From positions 1 through 34,026 of the forward strand of contig JADLEA010000309.1 of the NCBI GenBank assembly GCA_020846365.1: DNA of 34,026 nt, in the 5' to 3' direction. This stretch comes from Bacteroidota bacterium (GTDB lineage: Bacteria > Bacteroidota > Ignavibacteria > UBA10030 > UBA6906). Positions 8,105 through 17,045 of the stretch are shown here, in pieces. The position numbers and the translations under genes were made by a program. The notes under the pieces were generated by a model. The model saw nothing but the letters and a program-made list of their open reading frames with translations. It did no database searches and was not told the DNA's origin. Each line of letters begins with the position of its first letter. The first letter of the stretch is position 1.

Positions 8105-10048
8105 TCATTTGGAACGCCCCTTCCGGGCTGTTTTCCGGCTTCGCCGGACCCGAACCAAAAGCCATGCGAGCCCCAGAAACGCAATAATCACTCCTCCCAG
8201 AGTGAAAGTGTACTTGTTCGGAGAGCGCAGAAGGCTGACAGGATCATACGCGGGTACCGCCACAAACCTCCCGGAGCGTCCGTTGTATGCCTGAGGGATT
8301 GTAGGGAGACCTGTCAGACTGTCCGTCGGGAAGGAACGAAGGTAACGGGCAAGGGCTACCCATTCCTTGATTTCCTGTATTCCGGCCGCGTCAGGATCAG
8401 CATCCACTGTCGCCTCCTCAAGATTCAACAGAGGCGTCCCGTCCGCCCGGCGCGGCTGAACCTGCAACAACCCGTGACTCAGGTCCGTGATGTCCGCCAT
8501 CCGTATCCCCGCATACAGGTTCACGCAGAGGCGGTACAGGCTGTCCGCCACAATCGGCCGCTCATTCCCCGAGCCGTCCACGAGCACTGCATCCGCAACG
8601 CGGTTGAGCGGAAGTCGGTAGGGATTGTACGAGAACCGTACCCCGCTGAACTGCAGGTGCGCTTCGGTCTTGATCGAAGCAAGCGTAGGATCGATCTCCA
8701 GAATCGAGCGCAGGTCCTCGCCTGTCACGTAGGGGGTAATCAACGGGTATCCCGGCAAACCGTCCGGTCCACGGCCGAGTGACACAACCTGAAAGACATC
8801 GTTGCAGGTAATGCGCCCTTTGTCGAACGAACTCCTGATCATGCCGAGAGGCTGAATGACGACATCAACGGGCCTTCCCTTCCCTCCCTCTGCGTTGCGC
8901 ACGGCGGCCCGATAGGCATCTGTGATCAGATTCCCGAGACCCAGCTCACCGGGATGCGTGTACCCATAGGCTACGGTCTCAAACGCAAACGGCGAGTAGG
9001 CGATCAACTCGTGGAAGCTCATCCCCAGTCCCCGCAGAACCGTCGAGTCGATGGTCTGGACGAACCCCTGAACGCGTTCAGCAATGCGAACATCTTCCGC
9101 AATCGTGGAATCGATGGCAATGAGCCGGTACCCAGTTACCTCCTTTTCGCCACGCCCGGAGAGGCGCAATTCCAATACGCCGAGCGACGCGCAATAGGCA
9201 CCGGCAGAGACAATGGCCGTGGATCCCACCATGAGCGGCTGCCAACGGCTTGTGTGCCGATGTGCGCTCACGATGACGTCGATCCCCGGCACATCCCGGG
9301 CAAGATGCTCGTCTTCCGACCGGGCATAGTCCTTTGTTGTCCCGGCATGCGAAAGACAGACAACCAGTTCCACCCGCTCGTTCTCCCGGAGGTGGGCCAC
9401 CATGCGCTCCGCGGCGGGGAGCATCTCCTGAAATGAAGCCGTGCCCATGAAAGGAGAATCGCCTGCGGCATCCTGCCCCATCAACCCGAACACCCCGATT
9501 CTGACTCCAGCCCGCTCGAAGACTCTGTACGGACGAACACCGTATGCGGCAAACTCTGCGCGTAGGCGGTCGGAGTCCGGATGGCCCGATGGAAGATCGA
9601 GATTGGACTGCACCAGCGGTATGGTGGGATCGCCGGAACTCCGCGCGGCCTCCAGGGACTGCGCAAGACCATCGAGCGCGAAATCAAATTCATGGTTGCC
9701 AAGAGTCCCCACATCGTACCCCATCATCCCCATCAGTCTCAGTTCCACCGCTTCGCGCGTAAACAGCGTGTGAAAGAGTGTCCCCATGCTGAAATCGCCA
9801 CCGTCACATACCAGGGTCCCGCCGGGATTCCCGGATTTCTCGCGCTGGATCGCTGTGGAGAGCCTTGCAAAGCCGCCGAGCTGACGCACGCTCCCGCGAT
9901 CTGCGTGCACGTTATGCGGCAACACGTTCGAATGAAGGTCGTGCGTGAAGAGAATCGTTATGGTAACACCCGACTGTGGGAGTGGAGGCGCAGGGATTGC
10001 CTGCAGCGGGAAGAACAAACAGAGGACGACAGCCCGACATAGTGCCAT
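8105..10048 (-). CDS. 5'-nucleotidase / UshA-like metallophosphoesterase with C-terminal TM anchor
   Basis: ITILFTHDLHSNVLPH, GGDFSMGTLFHTLF, YDVGTLGNHEFDFALDGL, SHAGTTKDYA, VDVIVSAHRHT are metallophosphoesterase motifs; 5_nucleotid_C region FAFETVAYGYTHPGELGLGNLITDAYRAA. C-terminal TM GGVIIAFLGLAWLLV followed by Arg/Lys. Start at 10048 (MALCRAVVLCLFFPLQAIPA signal peptide) preferred over track start 10303. Confidence 0.88.
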   Translation of the reverse strand: MALCRAVVLCLFFPLQAIPAPPLPQSGVTITILFTHDLHSNVLPHNVHADRGSVRQLGGFARLSTAIQREKSGNPGGTLVCDGGDFSMGTLFHTLFTREAVELRLMGMMGYDVGTLGNHEFDFALDGLAQSLEAARSSGDPTIPLVQSNLDLPSGHPDSDRLRAEFAAYGVRPYRVFERAGVRIGVFGLMGQDAAGDSPFMGTASFQEMLPAAERMVAHLRENERVELVVCLSHAGTTKDYARSEDEHLARDVPGIDVIVSAHRHTSRWQPLMVGSTAIVSAGAYCASLGVLELRLSGRGEKEVTGYRLIAIDSTIAEDVRIAERVQGFVQTIDSTVLRGLGMSFHELIAYSPFAFETVAYGYTHPGELGLGNLITDAYRAAVRNAEGGKGRPVDVVIQPLGMIRSSFDKGRITCNDVFQVVSLGRGPDGLPGYPLITPYVTGEDLRSILEIDPTLASIKTEAHLQFSGVRFSYNPYRLPLNRVADAVLVDGSGNERPIVADSLYRLCVNLYAGIRMADITDLSHGLLQVQPRRADGTPLLNLEEATVDADPDAAGIQEIKEWVALARYLRSFPTDSLTGLPTIPQAYNGRSGRFVAVPAYDPVSLLRSPNKYTFTLGGVIIAFLGLAWLLVRVRRSRKTARKGRSK

Positions 10049-10076
10049 CGGTGCCGTTCGTTGCGCGCACGGTTTG

Positions 10077-10255
10077 TCCCGTTCACGCGCCTGATCACGC
10101 GTTTCTCTCCGGAACGATTCATCCCGTTCACGCGCCTGATCACGGATTTCTCCCCGGAACGGTTTATCCCGTTCACGCGCACGATAACGTGTTCCTCCGC
10201 GGGACGGCACATCCCGTTCAGGCGCACGACCGCACGCTCCTCTCCGGGAGAAAAA
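10077..10255. repeat. 45-bp tandem direct repeat, about four copies, with junctional hairpins
   Basis: tcccgttcacgcgc-type units begin at 10077, 10122, 10167 and 10212 (spacing 45, 45, 45), then TCCCG at 10256 (spacing 44). Units 1 and 2 differ at about 5 of 45 positions. It fills most of the gap between the PPIase stop (10261) and the 5'-nucleotidase start (10048). Confidence 0.9.
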
Positions 10256-10260
10256 TCCCG

Positions 10261-12105
10261 TCATGGGACTTGATCTGCCGGCTCGGTGCTCTCCCATTGC
10301 CATAAGGGGTAGATGGAAGGAACTGCTGTGATTACACCGCCGAAACCAATGAATCGTCGCGTCACCATGTTCGAGGGATTCACCTGCAACGCCTTCAGGC
10401 GATCCTCAAAGATACGCACGCCCGTCCGTTGCGCGAGCTTGCCAACTGCCTGCCTCAGGACTTCCTGCTGCCGGACGGCACGGACGATGCGTCTGCTGAC
10501 GTCTTTGATGGAATCCGGAGGAGGCACGCTGTCCTGTCGCGCAAGGCGCTTGTCCAGTACCTGGAAGACGCTGTATCCTTCGCGGAGCCGCAGAGGACCG
10601 CCGTACGCTCCGGAGTCAGTCCAGAGTGCAGCGACTCCCAATTCCGGCAGCGAATCGACACGGAAGAACCCTGACTCCCCTCCCCGGAGGCGCCATGCCT
10701 CGCGCCGTGAAAGCTCACGCGCGACACCATCAAACGCTTCACCGCTGTTTGCACGCTCCAGAGCGTGGAGCACAGTTGTGAGGCTGTCGGCAAGCACCTC
10801 CCTGATATTCACCTCATAGGCCCTGCCGAATTCCCTAGCGTGTTCGACGAGATAGGTCATCACCTCTTCGTCGGTCACATGAACCTCCTCCTGCATCTCT
10901 CCGATGAGCGCAGAGGCAGACCAGTGGTCTTCCCACACGCTGACATCGTGACGCACGGCCTCGGTGTTGTTCAACCGCAGGCGGTACCCTTCCCGGGCGA
11001 GCAACTTCGCCGCAACCATATCCTTGATGATTGCGTTCAGCCGGTCGCGAAACGGTTCGGGCTCGAGGCGTGAGAAGGAAAAGTCATGAAAGCGCATCTC
11101 TTCGATCACATCCCGCGCCGTCAGATCACCCCCGGCCACGTTCACGAGAATGCGGTCAGCATCGGTTCCCAGCCTTTGTTCCAGCGTATCCAGGTCTGCT
11201 GCACCGAGACGAAAGCCAGCCCGGGAAGCGCGCTCCTGCTGACTGGCGGTCATGATCGCGTGAAGGACTGAAGCCATCCGCTCGAACATCTCAGCATCCG
11301 CTTCCGCCCTCTGAGGAGAGAGGACAGACCCTGAGTAGAGTCTGGCGCGACGCAGCTGCTGGCGCGTCCGGACAATGTTTTGCACGGCACGCAGCCGGTC
11401 CGGAATGGATTTGTTCGCTGCCTCGGCATAGATGTGATCGCTGAGGAAGGCGGCAACGCCCCAGCCGTAGAGATCGCTCTGGAGGACGCCGGAGAGCCGG
11501 CGGCGTTCCGAGAGCGCATAGGCGGTGTCCTCAAGCACCCAGTCGGCACTTCCGTAGGCAAGCGTGAGCGTGTCCACGCGGGTCAGGAGCCGCCGGGAGA
11601 TACGATGCAGAAGCGAGTCCAGAACCCCCTTCCTGCCAACACTGTCCCGGAGCGCGAGTGCGGTTTCTCTGGAAGGCGAGCGGAGATAGAGCAGGCGCAA
11701 TTCCCGGGGGTAACGCTTCATCCCCACGCTCATTTCCTTGTCCGTAATCTGCACGCGGGCAACCACCTCCCGCTTGAAGAGCTCGTCGCGGACCATGACC
11801 TGTTCCAGGCCTGAAACGCGGCGGCGGGCGAGAGAATCCCGGCCGATCCCGCGAACTGCCGCTTCCTGTGCCAACAGCCGCTCGGCCACAAGAGACCGCA
11901 GGGCACGGACTTTCGCGCTGTCATGGTCCTGCCGGCGGTCTTTCCCGGGCCAGGGCATGAGCTCAAACCGCTCCAGGAAATCCCTGGCCGTAATAACGGA
12001 AGTCCCTACGGTCGCCAATGTGTCCTTGGGGAGCGTACCATCCCTCTGCGCCATCGCCTGACAAAGCGTGCCGCCTGCCAGCCACAACAAAAGCCATTTC
12101 TTCAC
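10261..12105 (-). CDS. Parvulin-type (PpiC/SurA-like) peptidyl-prolyl isomerase, exported
   Basis: Signal peptide MKKWLLLWLAGGTLCQAMAQ; SurA-like N-terminus (VGTSVITARDFLERFE); rotamase-like region VNIREVLADSLTTVLHALERANSGEAFDGVARELS...RGGESGFFRVDSLPELGVAALWTDSGAYGGPLRLREGYSVFQVLDKR. Confidence 0.8.
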   Translation of the reverse strand: MKKWLLLWLAGGTLCQAMAQRDGTLPKDTLATVGTSVITARDFLERFELMPWPGKDRRQDHDSAKVRALRSLVAERLLAQEAAVRGIGRDSLARRRVSGLEQVMVRDELFKREVVARVQITDKEMSVGMKRYPRELRLLYLRSPSRETALALRDSVGRKGVLDSLLHRISRRLLTRVDTLTLAYGSADWVLEDTAYALSERRRLSGVLQSDLYGWGVAAFLSDHIYAEAANKSIPDRLRAVQNIVRTRQQLRRARLYSGSVLSPQRAEADAEMFERMASVLHAIMTASQQERASRAGFRLGAADLDTLEQRLGTDADRILVNVAGGDLTARDVIEEMRFHDFSFSRLEPEPFRDRLNAIIKDMVAAKLLAREGYRLRLNNTEAVRHDVSVWEDHWSASALIGEMQEEVHVTDEEVMTYLVEHAREFGRAYEVNIREVLADSLTTVLHALERANSGEAFDGVARELSRREAWRLRGGESGFFRVDSLPELGVAALWTDSGAYGGPLRLREGYSVFQVLDKRLARQDSVPPPDSIKDVSRRIVRAVRQQEVLRQAVGKLAQRTGVRIFEDRLKALQVNPSNMVTRRFIGFGGVITAVPSIYPLWQWESTEPADQVP

Positions 12106-12249
12106 GCGAAGTGTCCCGGTACCAGGTGAGCGAAAAACAGCATGATGTAATATACGGAACCTTCCGAAAGAACTCCACCGCCGCCGGGCGGCGACGGGGG
12201 GGACAACTTTTCGGGTGGTTCTCCGTACACCTCAAGAGAAACCCGATCT

Positions 12250-12708
12250 GTGGAGATGGAGATGGAGATGACCTTCCAGAAGCAACAGGAAGTCGACACG
12301 ATTACCGCAAGGGTCCGAAAGAACATGAAGCGGTGGGGCATCACGGTATCCTTCCTGGCAGAACAACTCGGCGTGTCCCGCCAGTATGCCTGGCAAGCAG
12401 TCCACTACCGCACACCACTTTCCGTGGAGAAGGCCGCAGAGATTGAGCGAACGGTGGACACGATCATCGCACAGCGCATGCACATGCGCTCGTTCGGGGA
12501 ACAGTTGCGCGCGGCGCGCATCGCTTCCGGGCTGACACTGAAACAGGTCGCGGAGATGATCGGGTATTCGTGGGTCGGTGTGGAACGGTGGGAGAAGAAT
12601 ATCTGCCGCCCCAAACCCGGGGTGCTATGGCATCTGTTTATGTTGTACGGGGATTCTTCGCATTCCATGCGTCAAGAAATTCCATCGCTCGCCGCAAATG
12701 CGGAATGA
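12250..12708 (+). CDS. Small double helix-turn-helix (XRE-like) DNA-binding protein
   Basis: FGEQLRAARIASGLTLKQVAEMIGYSWVGVERWEKNICRPKPGVLWHLFMLY is XRE-like; an additional HTH-like N-terminal segment is NMKRWGITVSFLAEQLGVSRQYAWQAVHYRTPLS. Start ambiguous among GTG 12250 and ATG 12256/12262/12268. Confidence 0.75.
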   Translation: MEMEMEMTFQKQQEVDTITARVRKNMKRWGITVSFLAEQLGVSRQYAWQAVHYRTPLSVEKAAEIERTVDTIIAQRMHMRSFGEQLRAARIASGLTLKQVAEMIGYSWVGVERWEKNICRPKPGVLWHLFMLYGDSSHSMRQEIPSLAANAE

Positions 12709-12997
12709 CAATTGATCCCCCAACCACCAGGGCAACGCTGAACGCATCCAAGAGTTCCGCATCCGATACCCCCTCCTCCTTGCATCGCTGCACGTGGTAG
12801 GCAATACAATCATCGCACCGCAACACACTGGAGGCCACGAGGCCGAGGAGCTCCTTTGTGCGCACATCCAGCGCACCGGGCTCGTAGGTTAGCGTATCCA
12901 CACCGAAGAACCGCTTGATCACGCGATGATCCGTCCCCAGAATCCGCTCGTTCATCCTGCTGCGGAATTCGTTGAATGCGTCTACCCTGTCAGCCAT
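12638..12997 (-). CDS. Carboxymuconolactone decarboxylase / AhpD-like family protein
   Basis: VRTKELLGLVASSVLRCDDCIAYHVQRCKEEGVSDAELLDAFSVALVVGGSIVIPHLRRAMEFLDA: CxxC...H pattern (CDDCIAYH) of the AhpD/CMD family. Confidence 0.9.
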   Translation of the reverse strand: MADRVDAFNEFRSRMNERILGTDHRVIKRFFGVDTLTYEPGALDVRTKELLGLVASSVLRCDDCIAYHVQRCKEEGVSDAELLDAFSVALVVGGSIVIPHLRRAMEFLDAWNAKNPRTT

Positions 12998-13006
12998 GTC
13001 TTCTCC

Positions 13007-16000
13007 CTATTCTCCTCGACGGTGCGGCACCTGTTCTACAAAACGTATTTCAAACCTGGTTCCCTCGTCACGAAACACTGACAGCTTCCCACCCAACTGC
13101 CGCGTGAGCGTGGTGACAAGCTGAAGTCCAAGCGTCTCCGTGACCGCGGGATCAATGTCCCCTGCAAGCCCGACGCCGTCATCGCGAACGGTGAGAAGGA
13201 AATCTGCTTCGTCGCGCTGGAGCCGGATGGTCACCGTTCCGCCCTGGCGCCCCCGGAACGCGTGTTTCAGGGCGTTCGACACCAATTCATTGACGATCAA
13301 CCCGCACGGAATCGCGGTATCAACCGTGAGGAAGACCTCCTCGATATCCACCAGGAGCGAAATGTGGACAGGACCCGTCTGATACGTGTGAAAGAGATTT
13401 GTCGTCAACCGGCGGATATAGTCCGCAAAGTCGATCCGGGAAAGATCTTCCGACTGATAAAGTTCCTCATGTACCAGCGCCATGGATTTGACACGCGTCT
13501 GGCTCTCTTTCAGGATCGCCTGAATGTCCTGGTTGGGGATTTTGGCGCTCTGCAGGCTCAGCAAACTCGTAATGACCTGCAGGTTGTTCTTGACCCGGTG
13601 ATGGATCTCCTTCAGCAGGATTTCTTTTTCCTCAAGCGACGCCTTGATCTGGTTTTCCGTCTCCTTGCGTTCCGTGATTTCCCGGGCCACGCCCACGAGG
13701 GCCACGGGTTGCCCCTGATCGTTCCGCACGGTGGATGTCCAGAGCTCCACCGGAAAGTCCTCCCCGTTCTTTCGCCGGTTCATGATCTCGCCGCTCCAAC
13801 CGGAACTGCGTGTCCCCTGGCTGATGCTGTCCGAAAGCTCCGAAGAAACCGTGGGTGACCGGATGATCAGAATGTCCTTCCCGGTCAATTCGTCCTCTGT
13901 GTACCCATAGGTATCGACAAACGCCTGATTCACGTACAGAATGCGATTATCCATGTCGGTGATGACAAACGCATCCTTGGCGCAATTCAGCGTGAACGCC
14001 AGGAGCCGCACCTGTCGCTCCGCCTGTTCGGTCTCCCGGCGCGCGAGCTCCCGCTCCGTAATGTCCTCGCCGATCAACAACATCCCCTGAATCTGTCCGG
14101 TGCCCTCCTGTTGCGGAGAAATCGTGAGTTGGAGGGTGCGGTTGCGGCCATCCTTGTGACGGAACGGCATCACCAGCGCAACGGTTTCCTGTCCCCCCAG
14201 GACCTGTGTCATTGCCTGCATGAGAGATTCCCGGGCTTTCACGTCGTCCGGCGGAAGGAGCGTTTCAAGGGTCACCCGGTCCACGGTCTCGTCCGTTCCG
14301 AATCCCAGCACATTCCCTGCCCCCGTGTTCCAGAAGAGCACCTTGCCCTGCCGATCCGTGCTGATAATAGCCACCGTCGTTGAGCTCTCGAGGATCTGCC
14401 GGAGAAACTGGACGGTATTGCTGAGCGTTGCCTCGAGCTGGCGGCGGTCCGTCACATCCCGCGTCGAAAACGTAATGCGCGTCGGCAACCCTCTCGGATC
14501 GGGCACGGGATGGAGGCTGTGCTCGAAGTGCTTGCCGTCGTGCTGGTCCTCCAACCGCAAAGGTTGCCCGTTCTGAATCACCTGCTCGAAAGCGGCGCGA
14601 CGCGTGGCTGCCAGAGAGGGAGGAAACATGGAGAAGAATGAGGATCCAGCCGGTGGGGCGAGGGGCAGCGCCCGAGCGGCCTGATTCATCGCAAGGATCC
14701 CGCCGCCTGCATCAAGCAGATACGAAGGATCTGCCGATGCATTCAGGAGGGCCCGGGAGGTTTCCTCGCTGATGCGAAGGTCTCGTCGCTGTCGCGCGCG
14801 CCGGCGCAGGACGATCCAGCCGAGAGCAACGGTCGAACATGCAAGAAGGAAAAGCGGTATGGCGAACGTCGGTTGGAGAAACATGGAACCCGCCACCGTG
14901 AAGGCAAAGTGTGCCCCCGCCGGATCGTATCCCCCATGGAGATCCTTTGCCTGAACGACAAGCGTATGGATTCCTGCTTCACGATCGGCGAACTCCGCCG
15001 CGGATTGAAGCGACCAGATGCTCCAGGGCTCGTCATCCACCCGAAACCGCGTTTCCAGTCCATCGGGACTTTTTTCTCCCCACCAGGGATATGCACGCCA
15101 ACGAATATGAGCTCTTTCCGATTCTACCGCCGGTCTCTCGAAAACAACCCTGGGATACTTCACGGGCGATGCCGGCCGCCGGAGCACAGCAGTTCCCCCT
15201 CCGACAGTCCCAAAGTACACCGTCGACCCCTCAACCAACAGAGGCCAGAGCGTGGTATTCGTTAACCCGGCATCGTAGTCGTACGTCGACCATACGCCAT
15301 CCAGGAGACTACTGGCTCCGTCCCGCGTCGCGATCCAGACTCTTCCCGAATCGTCCAGGGCTACCTCCCAGACGGCATCGCTGACGAGGCCATCCGTAGT
15401 CCGGTAGTATCTGATGTTGCCGTCCTTGAGATGACCGAGACCGTTGGTCTGATCGGCAAACCATACATCACCTCCCCGACCGACTGCAAGGGTGAACACG
15501 CGATCTGTCCGCAGTCCTTCGCGTGTCGTCCACTGGCGCCATACCCCCTTGGCCCATCGACTCAGACCCTTGCTGGTGCCAAACCAGTAGATGCTCTCCG
15601 CCTCCTGGCACATGGCGTACACGCTCGATCGGAGGGGTTCGTGTTCGTTGCCCCACGACGATAGTCCGGTCCCGTCCAACCTCATCACGCCCGAGTTCTC
15701 GGGGGATGGCCCTGTTTCCAGGCCCAAAAACCAGAGCACCCCCTGCCGGTCGCGGACGATGCGGTGATAGAAGAGCGCTTCGAGCCCGTCTCCCGGGCCG
15801 AACCGCCGCCACCGCTCTCCGTCAAAACGATATGCGCCGGTGAATGCAGAGCCGCTCGAAGCCCAGACATGACCGCGTGCATCCTCCGCGAGCCCGGTGA
15901 CTACGCGAAGAGGCTCGCCGTTACGAGTATGTACCGCAGAATACCGTCCGTCGGCCCCATAGACTTGAATCCCTTCCGTTGTGCCAATCCACAGTGCGCC

Positions 16001-17044
16001 ATCGCTTCTACGGAGAAACGCCAGCACGGCCTCCGCCGGCGCGGAGGATTTGGGGGGAAGGTGCCGCCACCGGTCCAGGGAAAGCCGGCAAAGATGCAGC
16101 CCATTGGACTTGCCGACCCAGAGGTCTCCATTATTGCGGAACTGGGCAAACGAAGATCCGATGAGCGCCGGCGGCGCCTGCGATGCGATGCTGACGCCGG
16201 TTCTTCTATGAATACGAAGGACTCCGGTCTCCTCGACACGAACCACCTCGCCCCGGGCACCGATAAGGACGTATGGCTGGGATGGAACGATCTCATCCGA
16301 GTGCAGGCGGGGAGTACCTCCCCGCTCCCATATCCACAAACCGACCTTCTCAGTTGGCCGGATCACCCACGCCGCTCCATTCTGGTTGGCGTCCTCCGAG
16401 AAAGCTGCGACATCCGTCTGGCGATTCTCAAAACCCAGAAATCGTTTCCACCTTCTGCCGTCCCCTTCGTAGAGCCCGTAGGGTGTATTAGCCAGCAGAC
16501 GCCCGGCCGACCCCGCTTTAACCTCCTTCATGTTCCATTGCGGAGAAATCCGCAGTTCGGGGGCCGCTCTGAGCGAAGACCCTTTCAGCACGTAGGGGAA
16601 TCCTTCGGAGCTGATCAGCAAAATCCCTCCGGACGGTAAAGCCGCACAGGAGGTGAAGGAAGAACGGGAAGAGTCCCCTTTGAGCGCGAGTTCCTTGAAA
16701 CCTGAACGATTCCCTACAAAGAAGCGCGTCCCCATCACGACCAGCATATTTGTGTCCCGCACGGCTACGGCCAGGGAAACCGGCTCAGCGGGAAGACCCT
16801 GGCGTGGGCCGACGGCATTCCAGAGATACCCATCGAACCACGCAAGTCCCCTGGCTGTGGAGACCCATGGCACTCCGTTGGGTGTCTCAAGCAGCGCAGT
16901 AATCCTGTTCGAAGGAAGCCCGTCCTCGACACTGAACGTGGTCCAGCGCCAAACATCGTTGAGCCCCTCGAGCTGCGCGGGAAGGCGCGCGGTTGAAGCA
17001 GCCAGGAGCAGCAGCACGAGCCGCATCCTCACATTGAGAGACAC
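13007..17044 (-). CDS. Reg_prop (two-component propeller) sensor histidine kinase, PAS x3, HisKA_2-type
   Basis: Signal peptide MSLNVRMRLVLLLLAASTARLPAQ; repeated propeller units (GVPWVSTARGLAWFDGYLWN, GALWIGTTEGIQVYG, GDVWFADQTNGLGHLKDG); Y_Y_Y-like domain; TM PLFLLACSTVALGWIVL; three PAS segments; H-box LKEIHHRVKNNLQVITSLLSLQS; ATPase motifs NELVSNALKHAF and VRDDGVGL. Confidence 0.9.
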   Translation of the reverse strand: MSLNVRMRLVLLLLAASTARLPAQLEGLNDVWRWTTFSVEDGLPSNRITALLETPNGVPWVSTARGLAWFDGYLWNAVGPRQGLPAEPVSLAVAVRDTNMLVVMGTRFFVGNRSGFKELALKGDSSRSSFTSCAALPSGGILLISSEGFPYVLKGSSLRAAPELRISPQWNMKEVKAGSAGRLLANTPYGLYEGDGRRWKRFLGFENRQTDVAAFSEDANQNGAAWVIRPTEKVGLWIWERGGTPRLHSDEIVPSQPYVLIGARGEVVRVEETGVLRIHRRTGVSIASQAPPALIGSSFAQFRNNGDLWVGKSNGLHLCRLSLDRWRHLPPKSSAPAEAVLAFLRRSDGALWIGTTEGIQVYGADGRYSAVHTRNGEPLRVVTGLAEDARGHVWASSGSAFTGAYRFDGERWRRFGPGDGLEALFYHRIVRDRQGVLWFLGLETGPSPENSGVMRLDGTGLSSWGNEHEPLRSSVYAMCQEAESIYWFGTSKGLSRWAKGVWRQWTTREGLRTDRVFTLAVGRGGDVWFADQTNGLGHLKDGNIRYYRTTDGLVSDAVWEVALDDSGRVWIATRDGASSLLDGVWSTYDYDAGLTNTTLWPLLVEGSTVYFGTVGGGTAVLRRPASPVKYPRVVFERPAVESERAHIRWRAYPWWGEKSPDGLETRFRVDDEPWSIWSLQSAAEFADREAGIHTLVVQAKDLHGGYDPAGAHFAFTVAGSMFLQPTFAIPLFLLACSTVALGWIVLRRRARQRRDLRISEETSRALLNASADPSYLLDAGGGILAMNQAARALPLAPPAGSSFFSMFPPSLAATRRAAFEQVIQNGQPLRLEDQHDGKHFEHSLHPVPDPRGLPTRITFSTRDVTDRRQLEATLSNTVQFLRQILESSTTVAIISTDRQGKVLFWNTGAGNVLGFGTDETVDRVTLETLLPPDDVKARESLMQAMTQVLGGQETVALVMPFRHKDGRNRTLQLTISPQQEGTGQIQGMLLIGEDITERELARRETEQAERQVRLLAFTLNCAKDAFVITDMDNRILYVNQAFVDTYGYTEDELTGKDILIIRSPTVSSELSDSISQGTRSSGWSGEIMNRRKNGEDFPVELWTSTVRNDQGQPVALVGVAREITERKETENQIKASLEEKEILLKEIHHRVKNNLQVITSLLSLQSAKIPNQDIQAILKESQTRVKSMALVHEELYQSEDLSRIDFADYIRRLTTNLFHTYQTGPVHISLLVDIEEVFLTVDTAIPCGLIVNELVSNALKHAFRGRQGGTVTIRLQRDEADFLLTVRDDGVGLAGDIDPAVTETLGLQLVTTLTRQLGGKLSVFRDEGTRFEIRFVEQVPHRRGE

Positions 17045-17045
17045 C

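Noticed and set aside
10077-10260. 45-bp repeat considered as a CRISPR array or as coding sequence of the 5'-nucleotidase N-terminus
   Set aside because: There are no unique spacers: the units are contiguous and diverged, so it is not CRISPR. It is open in several frames on both strands (e.g. ORFs 9976..10305 + and 9958..10227 -), and the signal-peptide start at 10048 is more plausible for the enzyme, so coding is not required.
12106-12249. Possible divergent promoter and GC-rich inverted repeat (cgccgccgggcggcg) between the PPIase and HTH genes
   Set aside because: A promoter is expected there, but no convincing -35/-10 pair could be assigned by eye and the palindrome is low-complexity GC sequence.
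13262-13858. Long + strand ORFs antisense to the kinases and enzymes (e.g. 13262..13858, 15764..16639, 16653..17480, 25763..26524, 27881..28525, 29814..30947)
   Set aside because: They lie opposite confidently identified genes and their translations show no domain-like character; this is expected in GC-rich coding DNA.
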